A DNA stretch of 64,000 bases from Sphingomonas sp. SUN039 (GTDB lineage Bacteria > Pseudomonadota > Alphaproteobacteria > Sphingomonadales > Sphingomonadaceae): the NCBI RefSeq assembly GCF_024758725.1, contig NZ_CP096972.1:1780001-1844000 (forward strand). Reading direction: 5' to 3'. Within the stretch, counting starts at the first letter, position 1, and each line of letters opens with the position of its first letter. The notes beneath the pieces were generated by a model. The model searched no databases and was not told where the DNA came from. It was given only the letters and a program-made list of their open reading frames with translations. Made by a program: the position numbers and the translations under genes. Shown here piece after piece: positions 59,153-64,000 of this stretch.

Positions 59153-60072
59153 TCGCGTTCAACATTCCGCTGCCCTTCGACCGTCACGACCCCGACAGCG
59201 AATTCTGTACGATGGAAGGGGTGGCGGAGATCGGCGCGGCCATCGAACGCGCGGGCTTCGCCGCCGCGCTGGTGACCGATCACCCGGTCCCGACCGGGCG
59301 TTGGCTCGATGCAGGCGGACACCTTGCGCACGACCCGCTCGTCATGCTGTCGCTGGTCGCGGCGGCGACGACGAAAGTGCGGCTCCAGACCGGCATCCTC
59401 GTACTCCCTTACCGCAACCCGTTCATCGTGGCGCGCGCCGTCGCCACACTAGATCGTTTCTCGGGCGGCCGCGTGACCATCGGTGTCGGCGCGGGCTATC
59501 TGAAAGGCGAATATCGCGCGCTCGGTGTCGATTTCGAGCAGCGTAACGAGTTGATGGACGAGTATCTCCGCGCGCTGAAACTGGCCCTGTCCGGCGAGGA
59601 GTTCGCTTTTGAGGGCACGGGATATGAGGCGTTCGGCAACCGCATCCTGCCCGGCCCGATCCAGACGCCGCACCCGCCGCTGCTCGTCGGCGGCAATGCC
59701 CGCCGCGCGATCCGCCGTGCGGTCGAGCTCGGCGACGGCTGGTATCCCTTTTTCACGGTGGGCGGCGTCTCGACTGCGACGACGCGGACGGCAGAGATCA
59801 CAAATGAGGCCGAGCTGGCCGAGGCGCTCGCCTATATGCACGCCCATTGCGAAACCGTCGGGCGCGAGACGCCGCCGACGGTCGCCATCGGCAGCATCGT
59901 CAAGCCCGGCGAGGAATGGACGCCGCAAATGATCGTCGACCGCGCCGGACAATTTGCCGACATGGGGTTGGTCGCAGCGGGCATGAATATCGCGGGCCGC
60001 ACCCGCGCCGAATGGTGCGACAATGCCGAGGCGTTCGGGGAAAGCGTGATCGCGAAGCTCGGCGCTGCCTGA
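59149..60072 (+). CDS. LLM-class F420-dependent oxidoreductase
   Basis: 307 residues, a luciferase-like TIM barrel. Blocks: IERAGFAAALVTDHPVP (His in the F420-side motif), VRLQTGILVLPYRNPFIVARAVATLD split by the window of the barrel, GRVTIGVGAGYLKGEY, and PPLLVGGNARRAIRRAVELGDGW. The family contains F420- and FMN-using enzymes; the place within an F420 island supports F420. It is the most likely user of the cofactor in the window. Four bases separate its stop from the convergent hydrolase stop. Confidence 0.9.
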   Translation: MIAFNIPLPFDRHDPDSEFCTMEGVAEIGAAIERAGFAAALVTDHPVPTGRWLDAGGHLAHDPLVMLSLVAAATTKVRLQTGILVLPYRNPFIVARAVATLDRFSGGRVTIGVGAGYLKGEYRALGVDFEQRNELMDEYLRALKLALSGEEFAFEGTGYEAFGNRILPGPIQTPHPPLLVGGNARRAIRRAVELGDGWYPFFTVGGVSTATTRTAEITNEAELAEALAYMHAHCETVGRETPPTVAIGSIVKPGEEWTPQMIVDRAGQFADMGLVAAGMNIAGRTRAEWCDNAEAFGESVIAKLGAA

Positions 60073-60076
60073 CCCG

Positions 60077-61156
60077 CTATTTCAGCCGCAAATGCTTGCG
60101 GAAAAACGTTGTCATGACCGCAAACGCTTCCTTCGATTCGGGCAGGCCGATGTCGTAGAAGAACGCGTGGCCGAGGCCGTCCCAGACGTGCAGGTCGGCG
60201 TCGACCCCTGCCTTGACCAGTTCGCGGTGGGTGTTGACCGCCGCACTCATTTCCATCGCCCGCGTTGCGGTAATCAGCAACGTCGGCGGGAAGCGTTTGA
60301 GGACTGCGGTATCGAGGACAGGCGAAGCCAGCGGATCGGTCAGGTCGCCCTCGGCAAAATAGCGGCGCGGCGCATCGTTGGACGGCAGGGCCTGAAACGG
60401 TCGCCCGAACGCGCGACTGTCCCCGCCCCAGCGTGCATCCGCCGACGCGCAGAAAATGCCGACGGCGGCCGGCAGCGGCAGTTTTTCCTTCTGGAACGCC
60501 GCCATCGCCTCTGCGGTTAGCAGCCCGCCAGCCGAACAGCCGAACACGGCGATATCCTGCGCTTTGTGGGTCTTGAGCAGCTCGCGATATACTTTGACGA
60601 CGTCCTCGCTCGCGGCCGGGAACATCGCGTCGGGCGCCTGGCGATAGGTGATGCTGACGATCTCGACCTGCGCGAGGGCGGCGAGCGGGATCGATTCGAC
60701 CATCCCGGTGCCGCCCGCGACACCCATGACAAAGCCGCCGCCGGGCAGGTTGAGCATGATCTTCTTGCGGTTCGCCGTCGGGATCGCTTTGACCGGCGTC
60801 GCATAGACGGCGGGCACACCGGCAATTTCGGTCGCGCGCGTCGTGACGCCATACATCTCGGTCAGCCGCTTGAGCCGCGCGCCCATCAGTTGAGGCATCA
60901 TCTTGCGCGCCTCGCCGACCCGGCCCGAGGCGAGCGCGCGGAACATGCCCGCTTCGGGATCGGCGGGCGTGCGCGGCAGGGCCTTTTTCGCTTCCTCGCT
61001 GGTGTAAATCGAGGGCGGCAGCTTGAACGACGGTACGACGACAGTGCCATCGGCTTCGATCGTACCGCCCTTGCTGTCCTGCGCGCGGAGTGCGGTTTGG
61101 CCAAGCCCGAGCGCGGCGAGCCCAACCGCCAGTTTGAACATCCTGTGTCCGTGCAT
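60077..61156 (-). CDS. Exported esterase-like alpha/beta hydrolase (HSL type)
   Basis: 359 residues. Signal peptide (about 6-25, FKLAVGLAALGLGQTALRAQ). The fold is of the hormone-sensitive-lipase type: NLPGGGFVMG (oxyanion, Pro in place of the first His), GCSAGG with Ser208, and GLGHAFF with His330. Where relatives read TRD, this one reads TRAMEMS, so the expected aspartate is Ala300; Glu302 may stand in. The ATG 61156 has GGGAGAT upstream. Lies 14 bases after the DUF gene, probably in the same unit. Confidence 0.83.
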   Translation of the reverse strand: MHGHRMFKLAVGLAALGLGQTALRAQDSKGGTIEADGTVVVPSFKLPPSIYTSEEAKKALPRTPADPEAGMFRALASGRVGEARKMMPQLMGARLKRLTEMYGVTTRATEIAGVPAVYATPVKAIPTANRKKIMLNLPGGGFVMGVAGGTGMVESIPLAALAQVEIVSITYRQAPDAMFPAASEDVVKVYRELLKTHKAQDIAVFGCSAGGLLTAEAMAAFQKEKLPLPAAVGIFCASADARWGGDSRAFGRPFQALPSNDAPRRYFAEGDLTDPLASPVLDTAVLKRFPPTLLITATRAMEMSAAVNTHRELVKAGVDADLHVWDGLGHAFFYDIGLPESKEAFAVMTTFFRKHLRLK

Positions 61157-61170
61157 CGTCGATCTCCCTC

Positions 61171-62208
61171 TCATTCGAATGTCATCAGCCTGGCCTGATC
61201 CGACCGCTCGATCATCCCGTAAGCGACTTCGCCGTCCCAGCTGTAGCGCACGCCCGCCTGTTGCAGGTTGAGCCCCCCGATATCGGGATTGCCGATTCGG
61301 AAGGTCGACAGCACCGTCTCCCCTGCGATGCGGGTCAGGCCGAGTTCGGATTCGAGCACCAGCGAGACGTCGTCGCCGCGCGGCACGATCCGCCTGAGCC
61401 ACGGCGCGTCGACAACACGCGCGGAGATCATCCGTCCGTCGAGGTAGAGGTACCCCTCGTTATAGGTGACGCTGCCGTCGTCGCGCGGCGGATAGGCGAT
61501 ATAACCGAACGCCCGACCGCCGGGGAACAGGCACGACTGCCAGCAATGTCCACGAAACCCGCCGAGCGGTCGCGCGCTCTGGCGGTGGATGCGAAGGCCC
61601 GTGCCCTTGAAGGGTCGCGTAGTGCCGTCGATTTCGTAAGTCCCGGTCGCACGGAAGAGGTGTTCGAAGCGATAGCCGATGCCCATGCTTTCGGCGTCGG
61701 CGCGCTCGGCAGCGCTGAGTTTCGACAGGTCGAGCGAAGCGTTCTCCTGCACCCAGGCGGAGGTCGCCATCACCATATCGATCTCGAATTTCACCGGCGA
61801 GCGCCGCGCCGTGTCGAGCCGACCCGCGATCTGGTCCGCCACATCGCCGTCCGCCGCGTCACCGTCGAAACGCGCGGTCCAGCGTTTGAACGGCTCGACA
61901 CACTGAAACACCAGCGGCCCCGCGCCGATAATGGTCGGCCGACCAGCCGCATCGACTGGCTTCGGTGCAGGGCCGCGCCCGGGTCCGATCAGCACGCGGC
62001 CGCCGGGAAACGCCATGTTGAACTGAAACAGCCGGTCGTCCCAGCTTTTCGCCTCGGCCTCGATCCCCGTGCGCGGAAAGGCGAATGCGCCATTCTCCTC
62101 GACGAACCACAAGGACACGCTCTCGCGCATCTCGGGGTCGGTCGGGCAGGCGGCGAAGACATGGTCCTTGTCGAGGGCGAGGCCACTGCTGAGTTCTCCG
62201 CCCGTCAT
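61171..62208 (-). CDS. Lipocalin-like DUF7064/7065-type protein of unknown function
   Basis: 345 residues, no signal peptide. Long beta-rich sequence: ESVSLWFVEENGAFAFPRTGIE, GPLVFQCVEPFKRWTARFDG, GYRFEHLFRATGTYEIDG, FRGHCWQSC and NEGYLYLDGRMISAR read like the two-barrel fold of CrtC/hydroxyneurosporene-type and DUF7065 proteins found in xenobiotic and steroid gene sets. The name is a resemblance only. It is overlapped by four bases with the sulfotransferase, so the pair works together. Confidence 0.6.
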   Translation of the reverse strand: MTGGELSSGLALDKDHVFAACPTDPEMRESVSLWFVEENGAFAFPRTGIEAEAKSWDDRLFQFNMAFPGGRVLIGPGRGPAPKPVDAAGRPTIIGAGPLVFQCVEPFKRWTARFDGDAADGDVADQIAGRLDTARRSPVKFEIDMVMATSAWVQENASLDLSKLSAAERADAESMGIGYRFEHLFRATGTYEIDGTTRPFKGTGLRIHRQSARPLGGFRGHCWQSCLFPGGRAFGYIAYPPRDDGSVTYNEGYLYLDGRMISARVVDAPWLRRIVPRGDDVSLVLESELGLTRIAGETVLSTFRIGNPDIGGLNLQQAGVRYSWDGEVAYGMIERSDQARLMTFE

Positions 62209-63350
62209 CCTGCAACTCCGAAGCGACCGGTGTAGAAGGCGAACCGCGCGGCAAGGGTGGCCACGTCGATCCCGAAATCCGTCGGATCGACCTTGTGGCT
62301 GCCGTGCTTTTCGCGCGCATTGGCCGCGCGCCACGCCTGCATCCGCGCGCGGGTCGTGTCGGTCAGTTCCTCGCCCAGCCAGTCGTAGAGTTGCTCGATG
62401 ACCATAAAGGGATCGGCCTGAAACGGCGCAAAGTGGACGTCGAAGAAGCGGTGGTCGTTGCCCGCATCGCGGAACGCGATCATCCGGCTCATGCCCAGTT
62501 CGCAGAAATCGGTGGTCAGGTCGCCGAGTGCGGGCTTGTCGGCAGCATCCGAATAGGCGCTGCCCAGTTCGAAATACAGGTCGGCGACCGAGGGGATGAC
62601 CTGCGCGACATTCCGATGCGTCATCCAGAAACGCGCGTCGGGAAATACGCTATCTAGTGCGCCGATGAAGAGCGAGTGGCTCGGGTTCTTGAGCCGCCAG
62701 CGCGTCGGGGGACATCGCCATTGCAGCAGTTTCAGCACGCGCTTCACATAGCGGTAGGTCGGGACGAGATCGGCGCGGTGGTTGAGCCATTCGGTATAGC
62801 TCGGCACGTTTGCAAACGCCTGGAACAGCTGCGACTTGAAGTCGTAACCCATGAAGGTCTGGCATTCGCTTGGGCTTGTCGCGCTCGACGGGACCATTGC
62901 CTTCATGCGCGGGAACAAGCGGTCGCGGCGTTCCATCGCGGCTTCGGCACGGGCGATGCGCGGGTCGCTGTCCTGCTTCTCAAGCTCGGGCGGCGGACAA
63001 GGTGCCTGCGCCTCCCAGTTGCGGATCGAGCGCGCGGCAGGGTCTTCGGCAAGCAGGCACGACAGCGCGGTCGATCCGGTGCGCGGCAGCCCAAGCCCGA
63101 TCAGCGGGGCGACGATCTGTTGTTCGTCGATTTCAGGATGCCGGGCGTACCAGTGCTCGACCTGCAACCGGCACGACAGCAGATCGACGATCTGCGCGTC
63201 GAACGCCGCCGCACCCATTTCGGTAAAACGTGCCTCGCGGTCCGCCGCTTCGACCAGAATCTCCAGACCTTCGCGGAAACTATCGTCACCAAATTCGGCA
63301 AGTCCTGTGGTCGCACAGGCGCGGTCCATCAATTCTGTAACGCGCGCCAT
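62205..63350 (-). CDS. Sulfotransferase family protein
   Basis: 381 residues. The PAPS-binding loop GLGLPRTGSTAL lies at 85-97 after a helical N-part; RWRLKNPSHS and FWMTHRNVAQVIPSVADLY are the later nucleotide and substrate blocks of the sulfotransferase-3 family. It may transfer sulfate to an alcohol, or be one of the many proteins of this family with unknown role in actinobacterial and sphingomonad catabolic clusters. The ATG 63350 gives the family start; the longer frame upstream is not supported. Confidence 0.87.
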   Translation of the reverse strand: MARVTELMDRACATTGLAEFGDDSFREGLEILVEAADREARFTEMGAAAFDAQIVDLLSCRLQVEHWYARHPEIDEQQIVAPLIGLGLPRTGSTALSCLLAEDPAARSIRNWEAQAPCPPPELEKQDSDPRIARAEAAMERRDRLFPRMKAMVPSSATSPSECQTFMGYDFKSQLFQAFANVPSYTEWLNHRADLVPTYRYVKRVLKLLQWRCPPTRWRLKNPSHSLFIGALDSVFPDARFWMTHRNVAQVIPSVADLYFELGSAYSDAADKPALGDLTTDFCELGMSRMIAFRDAGNDHRFFDVHFAPFQADPFMVIEQLYDWLGEELTDTTRARMQAWRAANAREKHGSHKVDPTDFGIDVATLAARFAFYTGRFGVAG

Positions 63351-63454
63351 GGCCTTGGCCTCTCCCGGCTTGGGAGAGCAGGCTAACGTCAATGCCGGAC
63401 GCGGGTCACTGTCCGGTCTCCATCCATCGGCGCGGCGATGCGACTTGCCGCCGG

Positions 63455-64000
63455 TCAGTCGGCCGCCATCGCCGGGATAACCACCAGCCGGTCGAGGATT
63501 TCCGCGATGCGATCGACCCCGAAATCCGGATCTTGGTGTAGCCACCACGCAATAATCTCGACGGTCGCGCTGACGGCAAACACGACCCGCAATTCGTCAG
63601 GAAGCCACCCGCCGACTTCGCCTTCGGAGTCCGCAATCCGTTTTGCCTGCGCAATGAATTCCTGTTTGAGCGCCGCCGCTGCCCCGCCCGTCAGCAGCGC
63701 GGACCAGAGCGCACGGCGCAACGCGACATAGTCGAATAGGGTGATGCACGACTGGCGCGTGTCCGCCGCGAACAGCACCGGCAGCGCCCGCTGAAGCAAC
63801 GCCGCGATTTCTCCCGCGGCAAGGTCGTGGAGCAGCGCATCCTTGGAGGGGTAGTGGCGAAAGAACGTCGCGTAGCCGATACCCGCTTCCTTGGCGATTT
63901 CACGGATCGTGACCTGATCGAACGGTCGCATCTCGATCAGGCGCAACAAGGCGTCGAGCAGCACCTGGCGGGTCCGCACCTGCCGGGCATCAGTCTGAGT
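63455..64000 (-). CDS. TetR family regulator (N-terminus cut by the window edge)
   Basis: At least 181 residues; the frame is still open at the last base, so a few N-terminal residues are missing. The helix-turn-helix VTIREIAKEAGIGYATFFRHYPSKDALL is clear; the rest is the helical ligand-binding domain (LALLTGGAAAALK-type stretch, SATVEIIAWWLHQD). It probably controls the esterase-DUF-sulfotransferase unit, which starts 104 bases downstream. GTG at 63979 could be a start but lacks a ribosome site. Confidence 0.88.
   Translation of the reverse strand, partial: TQTDARQVRTRQVLLDALLRLIEMRPFDQVTIREIAKEAGIGYATFFRHYPSKDALLHDLAAGEIAALLQRALPVLFAADTRQSCITLFDYVALRRALWSALLTGGAAAALKQEFIAQAKRIADSEGEVGGWLPDELRVVFAVSATVEIIAWWLHQDPDFGVDRIAEILDRLVVIPAMAAD

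Overview
The window looks like a chromosomal stretch from a high-GC alphaproteobacterium of the order Sphingomonadales. The grounds are the fused ThiS-ThiG protein, the aroQ-accB-accC and aat-DUF2155-NDUFA12 gene sets, a palindrome built on TTCGACAAGCTCAG, and the many TonB-like, DUF2490 and EEP/glycosyltransferase genes common in that group. Species cannot be fixed from the sequence alone. Nearly all genes are tightly packed, with many 1-4 base ATGA/GTGA overlaps. Three stretches are visibly richer in A/T than the rest: about 5.9-7.2 kb, 9.65-11.06 kb and, more weakly, 35.8-37.45 kb. They look like late arrivals.

Left part (1-24.4 kb). The window opens inside an aldehyde dehydrogenase gene, followed by a thiamine-diphosphate enzyme, CsbD, ThiSG, an SDR and a 2-hydroxychromene-2-carboxylate isomerase-like protein. 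A small gene broken by one stop codon and an AT-rich gene for an unfamiliar protein with a 14-residue tandem repeat come next. The block aroQ-accB-accC is followed by about 7.3 kb of accessory genes: a putative zinc protease, a lipoprotein, a compact arsenic operon (GNAT, arsR, arsI, aquaporin, arsC), a TonB-like protein, a hydrolase and a ParA ATPase. Housekeeping then resumes with aat, DUF2155, NDUFA12, DUF192, a double cold-shock protein and recX. A fatty-acyl-AMP ligase and a GGDEF-EAL protein close this part.

Middle part (24.4-50.1 kb). tRNA-Trp, secE-nusG, rplKA, rplJL and rpoBC are all present in the usual order, but they are separated by unrelated genes. These include a large DUF3857/transglutaminase/TPR protein, a di-haem cytochrome c with a trypsin-like protease, a PspC-domain protein behind a sigma-54-like promoter, two L,D-transpeptidases, an exported agmatine deiminase-like enzyme, a proline-rich membrane protein and a crystallin-fold protein. 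Several clear intrinsic terminators divide the blocks.

Right part (50.1-64 kb). The notable system is a complete-looking coenzyme F420 island: F420:NADPH oxidoreductase and fused FO synthase (CofGH/FbiC) on one strand, and cofE-cofD-cofC on the other. An SDR and an LLM-class F420-type oxidoreductase follow cofC. The island encodes making the deazaflavin, building F420-0, adding glutamates, reducing the cofactor with NADPH, and at least one likely user enzyme. No dehydro-F420-0 reductase domain is visible, which leaves the starting three-carbon acid open. The window ends with an esterase-like protein, a lipocalin-like DUF protein, a sulfotransferase and a TetR regulator cut by the window edge, which look like catabolic or modification accessory genes.
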